Below, one piece after another: positions 31,709-41,518 of a stretch of 64,000 nucleotides of DNA. The position numbers and the translations under genes are program-made. Below the pieces are notes generated by a model. It made no database searches. It saw only the letters and a list, made by a program, of their open reading frames with translations, and was not told the origin of the DNA. Each line of letters begins with the position of its first letter. Position 1 is the first letter of the stretch. This DNA comes from Pseudomonadota bacterium (GTDB lineage: Bacteria; Pseudomonadota; Gammaproteobacteria; SURF-13), in the NCBI GenBank assembly GCA_027624315.1, contig JAQBXX010000005.1:1-64000 (forward strand), read 5' to 3'.

Positions 31709-34633
31709 ATGCATAAGGAAACGACCCCACCGCCTTCGGTTCATATGGAAGCCGCGCTCATGGACCGACAGGAAGGTTCGAATCCCCCCGCCACTGTGCC
31801 GCTGGACGTGGCGGCCACCGCCCCCGGCCAGTTCCGCGTGATCCGCCGCAACGGCAAGGCCACGGCGTTTGATCCGGCCAAGATCGGGGTCGCGCTGACC
31901 AAGGCCTTCATCGCGGTGGAGGGCGGCAACGGCGCCGCTTCAGCGCGCATCCACCAGATCGTGCGCAGTCTGGCCACGCAGGTGGGCGAGGCGCTCACGC
32001 GCCGCCATCTGGGCAGCGGCGTACTGCATATCGAGGAGATTCAGGACCAGGTCGAACTGGCGCTCATGCGTGACGGCCACCACAAGGTGGCGCGCGCCTA
32101 TGTGCTGTACCGCGAGGAGCGCGCGAAGGAACGCGCCAGGGAACATGCCAAGGAGCATACCGGCACTGCCCAGGCCGAGTCCGCGCCGCCCGCGCTGCAC
32201 GTCACCCTGCCCGACGGCAGCCGTCCGCTGCTCGACATGCAACGGCTGCGGCGCCTGGTGGACGAGGCGTGCGAAGGGCTGCCCGAGGTATCGGTGCAGG
32301 CCATCGTCGAGGATGCGCTGCGCAACCTGTTCGACGGCGTGGCTGAGGCCGACGTGGGCCGCGCGCTGGCGATGAGCGCGCGTGCACTCATCGAGCGCGA
32401 GCCGAACTACAGCTACGTCGCCGCGCGCCTGCTGCTCGACGATCTGCGCCGCGAGGCGCTGCGCTTCCTGGGCGAGGGGCTGGCCACCGCCACCCAGGGC
32501 GAGATGCACCAGCGTTACGCGGATTATTTCGCGCACTACGTGCAGCGCGGCGTCAAACTCGAGCTGCTCGACCCGCGCTTGCAGCAGTTTGACCTCGCGC
32601 GCCTCGGCGCGGCGCTGAAACCCGAGCGTGACATGCAGTTCACCTATCTCGGCCTGCAAACGCTTTACGACCGCTATTTCCTGCACTCCAACGGCACGCG
32701 TTTCGAGTTGCCGCAGGCGTTCTTCATGCGCGTGGCGATGGGGCTTGCCATCGGCGAAGTGGAGCGCGAGGCGCGCGCCATCGAGTTTTACAACCTGCTG
32801 TCCTCGTTCGATTTCATGAGTTCCACGCCCACGCTGTTCAATGCGGGCACGCTGCGCCCGCAGCTTTCCAGCTGCTATCTCACCACCGTAGCGGACGACC
32901 TCGACGGCATCTACAGCGCCATCAAGGACAACGCGCTGCTGTCCAAATACGCCGGCGGTCTCGGCAACGACTGGACGCCGGTGCGCGCCATGGGCGCCCA
33001 CATCAAGGGCACCAACGGCAAGTCGCAGGGCGTGGTGCCATTCCTCAAGGTGGCGAACGACACCGCCGTGGCGGTGAACCAGGGCGGCAAGCGCAAGGGC
33101 GCGGTGTGCGCCTATCTCGAAACCTGGCACCTCGACATCGAGGAGTTTCTGGAACTGCGCAAGAACACCGGTGACGAGCGCCGCCGCACGCACGACATGA
33201 ACACCGCCAACTGGGTGCCGGATCTGTTCATGAAACGCGTGTACGACAACGCCGAGTGGACGCTGTTTTCGCCCAACGAGACGCCCGATCTGCACGATCT
33301 TACCGGTCGCGCCTTCGAAGAGGCCTACGTGCGCTATGAGAAAAAGGCCGCGCGCGGCGAGATGAAGGTCTTCAAGCGCATGCCGGCGCTTAACCTGTGG
33401 CGCAAGATGCTCAGCATGGTGTTCGAGACCGGCCATCCGTGGATCACGTTCAAGGACGCGTGCAACCTGCGCAGCCCGCAGCAGCATGTGGGCATGGTGC
33501 ACAGCTCCAACCTCTGCACCGAGATCACGCTCAATACCTCGAAAGACGAAATCGCGGTGTGCAACTTGGGTTCCATCAATCTTGCTGCGCACATCGGTGA
33601 GCGCGGGCTTGATCTGGAAAAATTGGCCCGCACCGTACGCACCGCGATGCGCATGCTTGACAACGTGATCGACATCAACTACTACAGCGTGCCGCAGGCG
33701 CGCCACTCCAACCTGCAACACCGCCCGGTGGGCCTCGGCATCATGGGCTTTCAGGACGCGCTGCACAAGCTGCGCCTGCCGTATGCCTCGGAGCCCGCCG
33801 TGACGTTCGCCGATAGCTCCATGGAAGCGGTGAGCTACTACACCATCCTGGCGTCCACCGAGCTTGCCGCCGAACGCGGCACCTATCCGAGCTTCAAGGG
33901 CTCGCTGTGGAGCCGAGGCATCCTGCCGCTCGACAGCATCCGGCTGCTGGCCGAGCAGCGCGGCGGCCATCTGGAGATGGACGATCAGCCCAGTGCCGAT
34001 CTCAAACTCGACTGGGCAGCCCTGCGCCAGCGCGTGATGACGGTTGGCATGCGCAACTCCAACTGCATGGCGATTGCGCCCACCGCCACCATCTCCAACA
34101 TCTGCGGCGTGGGTCAGTCCATCGAGCCCACCTACCAGAACCTGTTCGTGAAGTCGAACCTGTCCGGCGAGTTCACCGTGGTGAACCCCTATCTGGTGCG
34201 CGATCTCAAGCAGCGCGGCCTGTGGGACGAGGTGATGACGAACGACCTCAAGTATTTCGACGGCAGCGTGCAGGCCATCGGGCGTATCCCCGCCGAACTC
34301 AAGGCCCTCTACGCCACCGCCTTTGAGGTGGACCCGACGTGGCTCATCGAGGCCGGCAGCCGGCGCCAGAAATGGATCGACCAGGCGCAGTCGCTCAACC
34401 TGTATCTCGCCCAGCCCTCCGGCAAGAAACTGGACGAGATGTACAAGTTCGCCTGGACGCGCGGCCTCAAGACCACCTACTACCTGCGCACCCTGGGCGC
34501 AACACACGCGGAGAAGTCCACCGTCACGGACGGCGCGCTCAACGCCGTGCAGGGAGGCATCAGTGCCGCTGCGATGACGGCGCTGGCGGGCGCGTGCGCG
34601 ATTGATAACCCTGACTGTGAAGCTTGTCAGTAA
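31709..34633 (+). CDS. nrdA: ribonucleoside-diphosphate reductase alpha subunit, two ATP-cone regions
   Basis: 974 aa; VIRRNGKATAFDPAKIGVALTKAF, NLCTEITLN, MRNSNCMAIAPTATISNICGV, C-terminal CEAC. Confidence 0.97.
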   Translation: MHKETTPPPSVHMEAALMDRQEGSNPPATVPLDVAATAPGQFRVIRRNGKATAFDPAKIGVALTKAFIAVEGGNGAASARIHQIVRSLATQVGEALTRRHLGSGVLHIEEIQDQVELALMRDGHHKVARAYVLYREERAKERAREHAKEHTGTAQAESAPPALHVTLPDGSRPLLDMQRLRRLVDEACEGLPEVSVQAIVEDALRNLFDGVAEADVGRALAMSARALIEREPNYSYVAARLLLDDLRREALRFLGEGLATATQGEMHQRYADYFAHYVQRGVKLELLDPRLQQFDLARLGAALKPERDMQFTYLGLQTLYDRYFLHSNGTRFELPQAFFMRVAMGLAIGEVEREARAIEFYNLLSSFDFMSSTPTLFNAGTLRPQLSSCYLTTVADDLDGIYSAIKDNALLSKYAGGLGNDWTPVRAMGAHIKGTNGKSQGVVPFLKVANDTAVAVNQGGKRKGAVCAYLETWHLDIEEFLELRKNTGDERRRTHDMNTANWVPDLFMKRVYDNAEWTLFSPNETPDLHDLTGRAFEEAYVRYEKKAARGEMKVFKRMPALNLWRKMLSMVFETGHPWITFKDACNLRSPQQHVGMVHSSNLCTEITLNTSKDEIAVCNLGSINLAAHIGERGLDLEKLARTVRTAMRMLDNVIDINYYSVPQARHSNLQHRPVGLGIMGFQDALHKLRLPYASEPAVTFADSSMEAVSYYTILASTELAAERGTYPSFKGSLWSRGILPLDSIRLLAEQRGGHLEMDDQPSADLKLDWAALRQRVMTVGMRNSNCMAIAPTATISNICGVGQSIEPTYQNLFVKSNLSGEFTVVNPYLVRDLKQRGLWDEVMTNDLKYFDGSVQAIGRIPAELKALYATAFEVDPTWLIEAGSRRQKWIDQAQSLNLYLAQPSGKKLDEMYKFAWTRGLKTTYYLRTLGATHAEKSTVTDGALNAVQGGISAAAMTALAGACAIDNPDCEACQ

Positions 34634-34637
34634 CGCC

Positions 34638-34711
34638 AGTGGCGAGTAGCTAGTAGCTAGTAGCGAGTATGAGTGTTTTTCCTCGCCACTCGTCACTAGC
34701 CACTCGCAACT
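34638..34711. repeat. inverted heptamer array in nrdA-nrdB intergenic region
   Basis: AGTGGCG-AGTAGCT-AGTAGCT-AGTAGCG ... revcomp of AGTTGCG-AGTGGCT-AGTGACG-AGTGGCG. Confidence 0.85.
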
Positions 34712-34731
34712 GTTTTTATAGGAGAAAAGTT

Positions 34732-35898
34732 ATGTTGAGATGGGATGAACCAGTTTCCGGCGCAGACCTAGCCGCGCACAATGGCGCGATGGCGGTTGCG
34801 AGGCCTGTGGTGCTGGAGGATGCACCCACTGTTGCCGCAAGTACGGGGGCGATAGGCGTGGAGAATCTGGAGATGGGCGCGTCGCGCATTCGCGTCGATG
34901 ACAAGAAGATCATCAACTGCCGCGCCGACCTGAACCAGCTGGTGCCGTTCAAGTACACCTGGGCGTGGGACAAATATCTTGCCGCCTGCACCAACCACTG
35001 GATGCCGCAAGAGATCAACATGTCCGCCGACATCGCGCTGTGGAAAGACCCGCACGGGCTCACGCCCGATGAACGCACCATCATCAAGCGCAGTCTGGGC
35101 TACTTCTCCACCGCGGATTCGCTGGTGGCGAACAACCTGGTGCTGGCGGTGTACCGTCACATCACCAATCCCGAATGCCGCCAGTACCTGCTGCGTCAGG
35201 CCTTCGAGGAGGCGCTGCATACCCACGCCTACCAGTACGTCATCCAGAGCCTGGGCATGGATGAGGCCGAGATATTCAACATGTACCGCGAAGTGCCGAG
35301 CGTGCACGACAAGGCCGCGTTCAGTCTGCCCTTCACGCAGGAGTTGTGTGACCAGAACTTCAAGACCGGTACGCCGGAGGCCGACCAGCGCCTGCTGCGT
35401 AACCTGATTGGTTTCTACGTGATCGTGGAAGGCATCTTCTTCTACGTCGGTTTCGTGCAGATGCTTTCCTTCGGGCGGCGTAACAAGATGATCGGGGCCT
35501 CCGAACAGTTCCAGTACATCCTGCGCGATGAATCCATGCACATGAATTTCGGCATCGACGTCATCAACCAGATCAAGTTCGAAAATCCGCACCTGTGGAC
35601 GACGGAATTCTGCGACGAGATCGCCGCGCTGATCCGCGCCGCCGTGGAACTGGAGTACCGCTACGCGGTGGACACCATGCCGTGCGGCGTGCTGGGCTTG
35701 AATGCCGCCATGTTCAATGACTACCTGAAGTTCATTGCCAACCGCCGCTGCGCTCAGATCGGTCTGCCGGAGCAATACCTAGGCGCCAGCAACCCCTTCC
35801 CCTGGATGAGCGAGGTGCTCGACCTCAACAAGGAGAAGAACTTCTTCGAGACGCGCGTCATTGAATACCAGACCGGCGGCGCGTTGAGCTGGGATTAG
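34732..35898 (+). CDS. nrdB: ribonucleoside-diphosphate reductase beta subunit
   Basis: [48 protein letters not shown]; radical Tyr present. Confidence 0.96.
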   Translation: MLRWDEPVSGADLAAHNGAMAVARPVVLEDAPTVAASTGAIGVENLEMGASRIRVDDKKIINCRADLNQLVPFKYTWAWDKYLAACTNHWMPQEINMSADIALWKDPHGLTPDERTIIKRSLGYFSTADSLVANNLVLAVYRHITNPECRQYLLRQAFEEALHTHAYQYVIQSLGMDEAEIFNMYREVPSVHDKAAFSLPFTQELCDQNFKTGTPEADQRLLRNLIGFYVIVEGIFFYVGFVQMLSFGRRNKMIGASEQFQYILRDESMHMNFGIDVINQIKFENPHLWTTEFCDEIAALIRAAVELEYRYAVDTMPCGVLGLNAAMFNDYLKFIANRRCAQIGLPEQYLGASNPFPWMSEVLDLNKEKNFFETRVIEYQTGGALSWD

Positions 35899-36014
35899 AT
35901 TAGTGAGGGACTTGTACCAGGAAGCAGTCAAGCAAGCAGATAGTGCCTGCTCGGTTGTTTTCTGGTTAAGTGCTGTACCCGTAGCTGTTAACGTAAATCC
36001 AGAAGGAGGACTGT

Positions 36015-36089
36015 ATGCCAGTTAAAAAATCCAAAGCCAAGCCAAAGACGAAAGCCAAAAAGTCCGCGGTGAAGAAGAAAAGAAGATAG
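36015..36089 (+). CDS. 24-aa Lys/Arg-rich microprotein MPVKKSKAKPKTKAKKSAVKKKRR
   Basis: ATG preceded by AGAAGGAGGA Shine-Dalgarno and followed by a strong terminator hairpin; not in ORF track because of size cut-off. Confidence 0.65.
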   Translation: MPVKKSKAKPKTKAKKSAVKKKRR

Positions 36090-36097
36090 GGCCATTT

Positions 36098-36132
36098 CAG
36101 GCAAGGTGGGGCAGCTCACCTTGCCTGATTTT
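36098..36132. terminator. terminator hairpin between micro-ORF and corC-like gene
   Basis: CAGGCAAGGTG-GGGCAGCT-CACCTTGCCTG followed by ATTTT; 11-bp perfect stem. Confidence 0.85.
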
Positions 36133-36137
36133 CGCCA

Positions 36138-37430
36138 TTACTCGGCGGGTTTTTCTGCCGTTGCGCTTTCCGTTCCCGGCAAGGCACCGATCTTTAATGT
36201 CTTCACCGCGTTGGCGGTGGTCTGGATGATTTCAATCATGTAGTCAGCGATGCACAGACTCGTGCCGGGCTCGGGAATCGCCTCCAGATAATCCAGAATC
36301 AGCCCGTTCAGGGTCTTGGGGCCGTCGGTGGGGAGCTGCCAGTGCAGTACGCGGTTGAGATCGCGGATGTTGACGCCGCCGTCCACCAGATAGGTGCCGT
36401 CGTCCTGGCGGCGGATTTCCTTGATGCTGGCGGAGGGGTCGGTGGTGAATTCGCCCACGATCTCCTCAAGAATGTCCGCCAGCGTCACCAGCCCCTGAAT
36501 ATCGCCGTACTCGTTGACCACGAGTCCGACGCGCTGTTTCTGGCGCTGAAAGTTCAGCATCTGCGTGTTGAGCGGCGAACTCAGCGGCACAAAATAGGGT
36601 TCCTGCGTCACATTGACCAGCGCCTCCTTATTGAATTCGCCGCGCGCCAGCAGGTGCAGGGCGTCACGCAGGTGCAGCATGCCAATCACGTTTTCAATGC
36701 CGCCGCGGTGCACCACGAGCCGGGTGTGCTGGCTGCTCGTGATCTGATTGACGATGTCATCCCACTCATCATCGAGATCGATGCCCGCGATCTCGTTGCG
36801 CGGGATCATGATATCTTCCACCGTAACCTTCTCCAGATCGAGGATGCTGAGCAGCATCTTCTGGTGCCGGCGCGGGATCAGGGCGCCGGCCTCGTTGACC
36901 ACGGTGCGCAGTTCTTCATGGCTTAAATGATTTCTTTCACCCGCTTCGATAGAAATCCCCAGCAGCCTCAGCACGCCATTCGAGAGGGTACTCACCAGCC
37001 ATACCACCGGATAAAACAGCTTGAGCAGGGGGCGCAGCACATAGGCGGCCGGGAAGGCGACACGTTCCGAGTAAAGCGCACCGAGCGTCTTGGGCGCTAC
37101 GTCGGTGAAGATTGTCCCTGCGATGGTAAGCAGAGCCACCGCGACAGCGGCACCCACATCGCCCAGCAGTTGCAGACCGATAATGGTTGCGACGGCGGTG
37201 GCCAAATTGTTGGCGAAGTTATTGCCCAGAATCAGCAGGCCTATCAGGCGGTCGGTACGCTGCAACAATGCCTGCGCATGCATGGCCCCGCGATGCTTGA
37301 TGTTCACCAAGTGCCGCAGGCGGTAACGGTTGAGGGTGAGCAAGCCGGTTTCGGAGCCGGAGAAAAACGCCGCCAACAGGATCAACAGCACCAGAGCCCC
37401 GAACAGGGCGCTTAACGGGATATCATTCAT
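36138..37430 (-). CDS. HlyC/CorC family transporter (DUF21/CNNM + CBS + CorC_HlyC)
   Basis: 430 aa; FFSGSETGLLTLNRYRLRHL, VEDIMIPRNEIAGID, VVNEYGDIQGLVTLADILEEIVGEF. Confidence 0.9.
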   Translation of the reverse strand: MNDIPLSALFGALVLLILLAAFFSGSETGLLTLNRYRLRHLVNIKHRGAMHAQALLQRTDRLIGLLILGNNFANNLATAVATIIGLQLLGDVGAAVAVALLTIAGTIFTDVAPKTLGALYSERVAFPAAYVLRPLLKLFYPVVWLVSTLSNGVLRLLGISIEAGERNHLSHEELRTVVNEAGALIPRRHQKMLLSILDLEKVTVEDIMIPRNEIAGIDLDDEWDDIVNQITSSQHTRLVVHRGGIENVIGMLHLRDALHLLARGEFNKEALVNVTQEPYFVPLSSPLNTQMLNFQRQKQRVGLVVNEYGDIQGLVTLADILEEIVGEFTTDPSASIKEIRRQDDGTYLVDGGVNIRDLNRVLHWQLPTDGPKTLNGLILDYLEAIPEPGTSLCIADYMIEIIQTTANAVKTLKIGALPGTESATAEKPAE

Positions 37431-37506
37431 AGGCTCTTAAGTTGAGTGGCAAGTGATTTTTTCAAGACCGGCCGCCGCAGCGGTCGCGGCTGCCGACGTT
37501 GAGAGA

Positions 37507-38316
37507 TCAGCGTCCAAGCATGACTTCCAGCACCAGTTTGGTGCCGGAGTAGGCGAGCATCAGCGCAAAAAACCCGGCCAGCGTCCAGCGTATGGCGGTG
37601 CGTCCGCGCCAGCCGAAACGCCAGCGCCCCCACAACAGCGTGGCGAATACAATCCAGGCGAGAAGGGAGAGAATGGTTTTGTGCGCGAGATGCTGGGAGA
37701 AAATATTTTCCAGAAACAGAGCGCCGCTCAGCAAGGCCAGGCTGAGCAGCGCAAAACCGACCCAGATAATCTGGAACAGCAGGTCTTCCATGGTCTGCAA
37801 CGGCGGCAGCGCGCGGATGAATCCGCCGGGATGTTTGTGGCGCAGATGCGCATCCTGGATGGCAAACAGCCCCGCCTGCACCGCGGCGATGCCAAGCAGG
37901 CTGTAGGCGAGAATCGAGATCAGGATATGCAGGTCCAGCCCCTTGAAGCCATTGCTCGTCGCGAGCAGATGATGGCTGGGGAATACGCTTCCGAGCAGCA
38001 GGGTGAGTGCCGCCAGCGGCAACAGCCCGATGCCGAGATTTTCCACCGGTTTGACGAGCGCGGTGAGCAGCAGTAGCAGTGCAATGAGCCACCCGATCAG
38101 CGAGGTGGCGTTGAAAAAGCCGAGATTCAGCCCATCGGGTGTGATGATCCAGCGATACAGTTCGGAGGCGTGCAGGCCCGCCGCTACCAAGCCCAGGGCG
38201 ATCAGCCCCAGCTTGACGGACTGTGTCGTGGCCGCACGCGACAGGCGCAGGGCGAGCAACAGCCCGGTCACGAGATAGAGAATGATCGCAACTACACCGG
38301 TCATGCTGATATTCAT
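37507..38316 (-). CDS. CcsA/YpjD-type inner membrane protein (cytochrome c assembly family)
   Basis: 269 aa polytopic; LLGSVFPSHHLLATSNGFKGLDLHILISILAYSLLGIAAVQAGLFAIQD. Confidence 0.8.
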   Translation of the reverse strand: MNISMTGVVAIILYLVTGLLLALRLSRAATTQSVKLGLIALGLVAAGLHASELYRWIITPDGLNLGFFNATSLIGWLIALLLLLTALVKPVENLGIGLLPLAALTLLLGSVFPSHHLLATSNGFKGLDLHILISILAYSLLGIAAVQAGLFAIQDAHLRHKHPGGFIRALPPLQTMEDLLFQIIWVGFALLSLALLSGALFLENIFSQHLAHKTILSLLAWIVFATLLWGRWRFGWRGRTAIRWTLAGFFALMLAYSGTKLVLEVMLGR

Positions 38317-38376
38317 TAGGGCACCTCTAAAAATCCGCTAAAGCCACGATGGCCCGTTGGAAGTGCGCTTAAAATG

Positions 38377-38412
38377 CGGGGCCGCGAAGCGGCAGACTAC
38401 CTGTACACTGCG
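38377..38412. repeat. dispersed repeat family C, copy 1
   Basis: CGGGGCCGCGAAGCGGCAGACTACCTGTACACTGCG; second copy at 63516. Confidence 0.7.
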
Positions 38413-38508
38413 CTTTTTCGCGCATTTCCGCCTTGCCCTCGCGTCTTGATCGAATTTTTAGACGCGCCTATTACTCATATAGTCTACGTTTTATGCTATT
38501 TTTTGTCC

Positions 38509-38955
38509 ATGAGCCAGAAGCCGCACCTTACCGTAGCCGCCGTGGTGGAGCAGGCAGGACGTTTTCTCATTGTGGAGGAAGAAGCCGATGGCCGGGTGGT
38601 GTACAACCAGCCCGCCGGGCATCTGGACGAGGGCGAGACGCTGGTGCAAGGTGTTGTCCGCGAAATGCTGGAGGAAACGGCGTGGAATTTTCAGCCCGAG
38701 GCCATCGTGGGCATTTACCGCTGGAGCAGCCCCGTCAACGGCGTTACCTATGTGCGCGTGTGTTTCCGCGGCCGCTGCCACGGGCATGAGCCTGAGCGTG
38801 CGCTGGACAGCGGTATCCTGCGCGCACTCTGGCTGACGCGCGACGAGGTGCGCGCGCTCGGCCATCAGTTGCGCAGTCCCATGGTGTTGCGTTACATTGA
38901 TGATTATCTCGCGGGCATGGCCTATCCGCTCAGTCTGATTACTGAACTGGCATAG
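38509..38955 (+). CDS. nudJ: NUDIX hydrolase (NudJ-like)
   Basis: Nudix box GHLDEGETLVQGVVREMLEETAW; start ATG 38509; next to mnmA-hflD as in many gammaproteobacteria. Confidence 0.85.
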   Translation: MSQKPHLTVAAVVEQAGRFLIVEEEADGRVVYNQPAGHLDEGETLVQGVVREMLEETAWNFQPEAIVGIYRWSSPVNGVTYVRVCFRGRCHGHEPERALDSGILRALWLTRDEVRALGHQLRSPMVLRYIDDYLAGMAYPLSLITELA

Positions 38956-39034
38956 GCGCCATGCGGTTTCGTGACAGCCTGATGCCGTTTATGTTGCCGT
39001 TACCGGTGTGGCAGAACGGCTGGGAGTCCACGCC

Positions 39035-39610
39035 ATGAGATATATCCGGCACATGCTGGCGGCGGGCTGCTTACTCGTAGCGATACCTGTGCATAGCGCT
39101 CAGACTGCCGCTCCCGCGCCCGATGGATTTCCGGTGTGTTATAACTTCGAATGCAGCAGACAACAAACTGTCACACTTGACGCGCAGCAGTGGCAGGCAA
39201 TGCGCGCGCTGTTCACGCCGGCGGCAGGGTCGGCGGCAGAGGAGCGTGCCATGATCCGCCGTGCCATTGCGCAGATGGAGGCCTTCGCCGGTGCACTCAC
39301 CGGCACTTCCGACATCGGCGGCAACGTCGCGGGCGCGGGCCACCCGGGCCAGATGGACTGCATCGATGAGTCCACCAACACCACCACCTACCTCACGCTG
39401 CTGCAACAAGACGGCTTGCTGCGCTGGCACGCTGTGCGTGAGCGTGCACAGCGTGACAAATGGATCATTGATATCCACTGGACCGCGGTGATACGCGATA
39501 CGGACAGCGGACAACTGTACGCCGTGGATTCCTGGTTTCTCGACAACGGCCAGCCGCCCTATATCCAGAAGCTGGCGGACTGGCTGAACAAGAAAGACTT
39601 TGATGAATAG
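39035..39610 (+). CDS. exported protein of unknown function
   Basis: signal peptide MRYIRHMLAAGCLLVAIPVHSAQ; no family recognised. Confidence 0.65.
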   Translation: MRYIRHMLAAGCLLVAIPVHSAQTAAPAPDGFPVCYNFECSRQQTVTLDAQQWQAMRALFTPAAGSAAEERAMIRRAIAQMEAFAGALTGTSDIGGNVAGAGHPGQMDCIDESTNTTTYLTLLQQDGLLRWHAVRERAQRDKWIIDIHWTAVIRDTDSGQLYAVDSWFLDNGQPPYIQKLADWLNKKDFDE

Positions 39611-39685
39611 AGTTTTATTTTCCTCTCCCTCAGGTGGAGCTTATTTATTTCTCCCTCTCCCTTTGGGAGAGGGTAGGGTGAGGGC

Positions 39686-40768
39686 ATGCTACAGCGCGTA
39701 ATGGTCGGCATGTCCGGCGGCGTGGATTCCTCCGTGGCCGCGTGGCTGTTGCTGCAGCAGGGCTATGAGGTGCACGGCTTGTTCATGAAAAACTGGGAGG
39801 GCGATGATGCCGACGAGCACTGCACCGCCGCCGCAGATTTTCAGGACGCCAAGGACGTCTGCGCGAAGCTCGACATCCCCCTGCACGCGGCGAATTTCGC
39901 CAGGGAGTATTGGGAGCGCGTATTCAGTTACTTTCTGGAGGAATACCGCGCCGGACGCACGCCCAACCCAGACGTACTGTGCAACAAGGAAATCAAGTTC
40001 AAGAGCTTTCTTGAGCACGCGCTGGTACTCGGTGCGGAGTTGATCGCTACCGGCCACTACGCGCGCAGCGCGCAACGCCACGGCGTGTTTCACCTGCTGA
40101 AGGCGTGCGATCTCAACAAGGATCAGAGCTATTTTTTGCATACCCTGGGCCAGGCGCAGTTGGCGCGCACGCTGTTCCCGCTGGGCGAGTTGACCAAGCC
40201 GGAGGTGCGCGCCATCGCGGCAGAGCAGGGCTTCGTCAATTCCGCCAAGAAAGACAGCACCGGCATCTGCTTCATCGGCGAACGCAATTTCAAGAATTTT
40301 CTCTCACGCTATCTGCCCGCGCAGCCCGGCGAGATACGCAGCGTGGACGGTACACGGCTCGGCAAGCACGACGGCCTCATGTACTACACGCTGGGTCAGC
40401 GCCAGGGGCTGGGCATCGGCGGCCAGCACGGCGCGAGCGGCGATGCGTGGTACGTGACGGGCAAGGATATGGAAAACAATGTACTCATCGTCGCGCAGGG
40501 GCACGACCATCCCTCGCTTTACAGCCAGGGCCTGGCCGCGCATGATCTCTGCTGGGTGTCGGGCGCTGCGCCACAGACGCCGCTCTCCTGTGCGGCCAAG
40601 ACACGTTACCGCCAGGTCGATCAGGCCTGCACGATTACTGAAATCAGGGACGGCGTTTGCGAAGTGACGTTCGATGAACCGCAGTGGGCCGTAACGCCCG
40701 GCCAGTCCGTGGTATTTTATCAGGGCGAAGAATGCCTGGGCGGCGGCGTGATCGAACAAGCAATGTGA
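39686..40768 (+). CDS. mnmA: tRNA-specific 2-thiouridylase MnmA
   Basis: [48 protein letters not shown]. Confidence 0.97.
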   Translation: MLQRVMVGMSGGVDSSVAAWLLLQQGYEVHGLFMKNWEGDDADEHCTAAADFQDAKDVCAKLDIPLHAANFAREYWERVFSYFLEEYRAGRTPNPDVLCNKEIKFKSFLEHALVLGAELIATGHYARSAQRHGVFHLLKACDLNKDQSYFLHTLGQAQLARTLFPLGELTKPEVRAIAAEQGFVNSAKKDSTGICFIGERNFKNFLSRYLPAQPGEIRSVDGTRLGKHDGLMYYTLGQRQGLGIGGQHGASGDAWYVTGKDMENNVLIVAQGHDHPSLYSQGLAAHDLCWVSGAAPQTPLSCAAKTRYRQVDQACTITEIRDGVCEVTFDEPQWAVTPGQSVVFYQGEECLGGGVIEQAM

Positions 40769-40788
40769 AAAAAGCCGCTGCTGCATAT

Positions 40789-40806
40789 CCCCCTTTTTAA
40801 AGGGGG
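40789..40806. terminator. palindromic CCCCCTTTTTAAAGGGGG hairpin after mnmA
   Basis: perfect CCCCCTTT/AAAGGGGG stem; may be repeat-derived. Confidence 0.45.
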
Positions 40807-40841
40807 TGGATCTTTAACATTCAGGATAAATACAGACAAAC

Positions 40842-41462
40842 ATGTCATCTCCTTATCGCAACCGAGCCCTTGCCCTCGCCGGAATCTTACAGGCCTGCCG
40901 CCTCGTACAGCAGGTGGCGCGCAAAAACATGGCTGACAACGTGGCGTTGGAAGCCAGCCTGGCGAGCGTGTTCAACATAGACGCAGACACTACCGAGGCC
41001 ATCTACGGCGGGGTGGAGGGTGTGCGTCCGGGACTGAAAATATTGCAGGAACAACTGGAAAAAAGCGGTGCGCCCCGAGACATCGAACTTACACGTTACG
41101 TCATTGGCGTCATGCACCTGGAGCGTCAGCTTGCCAGCCAGCCGGAGATGTTGGAACGCATACGCAAAGGCATCGAAAGTGCTGAACCGCAAAGGCAAGC
41201 GCTCGGTGCCGCCCACACTGATGTGATCGAGCAGCTAGCGGAAATCTACAGCGCGACAATCAGCACCCTGACGCCACGCATCATTGTGCAGGGCGAGGAA
41301 GGTTATCTCTCCAGCCCGGACAACGCCAACAAGGTGCGCGCACTGCTGCTCGCCGCCATGCGCTCGGCGGTGCTGTGGCGCCAGGTCGGCGGACGACGCT
41401 GGCAGTTATTGTTTGTGCGCGGTGCGTTGGCGCGTGAAGTGGCGGCGATGTTACAGGTGTAG
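40842..41462 (+). CDS. hflD: high-frequency lysogenization protein HflD homologue
   Basis: RNRALALAGILQACRLVQQVAR...; located between mnmA and acnB/purB. Confidence 0.88.
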   Translation: MSSPYRNRALALAGILQACRLVQQVARKNMADNVALEASLASVFNIDADTTEAIYGGVEGVRPGLKILQEQLEKSGAPRDIELTRYVIGVMHLERQLASQPEMLERIRKGIESAEPQRQALGAAHTDVIEQLAEIYSATISTLTPRIIVQGEEGYLSSPDNANKVRALLLAAMRSAVLWRQVGGRRWQLLFVRGALAREVAAMLQV

Positions 41463-41512
41463 GTCGGATCAAGCCTGTCCTGAGCGAAATCGAAGGGCGT
41501 AGAGGATCCGAC
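41459..41512. repeat. REP family B copy interrupted by a 24-nt second repeat
   Basis: GTAGGTCGGATCAAGC-[CTGTCCTGAGCGAAATCGAAGGGC]-GTAGAGGATCCGAC. Confidence 0.8.
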
Positions 41513-41518
41513 GAGCTG

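Noticed and set aside
31780-31800. CCCGCCACTGTG resembling a cobalamin riboswitch core, and GGTTCGAATCC resembling a tRNA T-arm
   Set aside because: Lies inside the nrdA coding start; no other riboswitch paired elements or tRNA arms can be found around it.
31940-34696. 918-aa antisense ORF opposite nrdA
   Set aside because: Shadow ORF of a GC-rich, strongly conserved gene; no recognisable domain, composition (His/Ala/Arg-rich) typical of antisense translation.
35215-35245. Possible class Ic (Tyr-less) NrdB, given similarity to the chlamydial EEAVHTHTF region
   Set aside because: The sequence reads [11 protein letters not shown]: the radical Tyr and the upstream Asp ligand ([10 protein letters not shown]) are present, so ordinary class I with Tyr.
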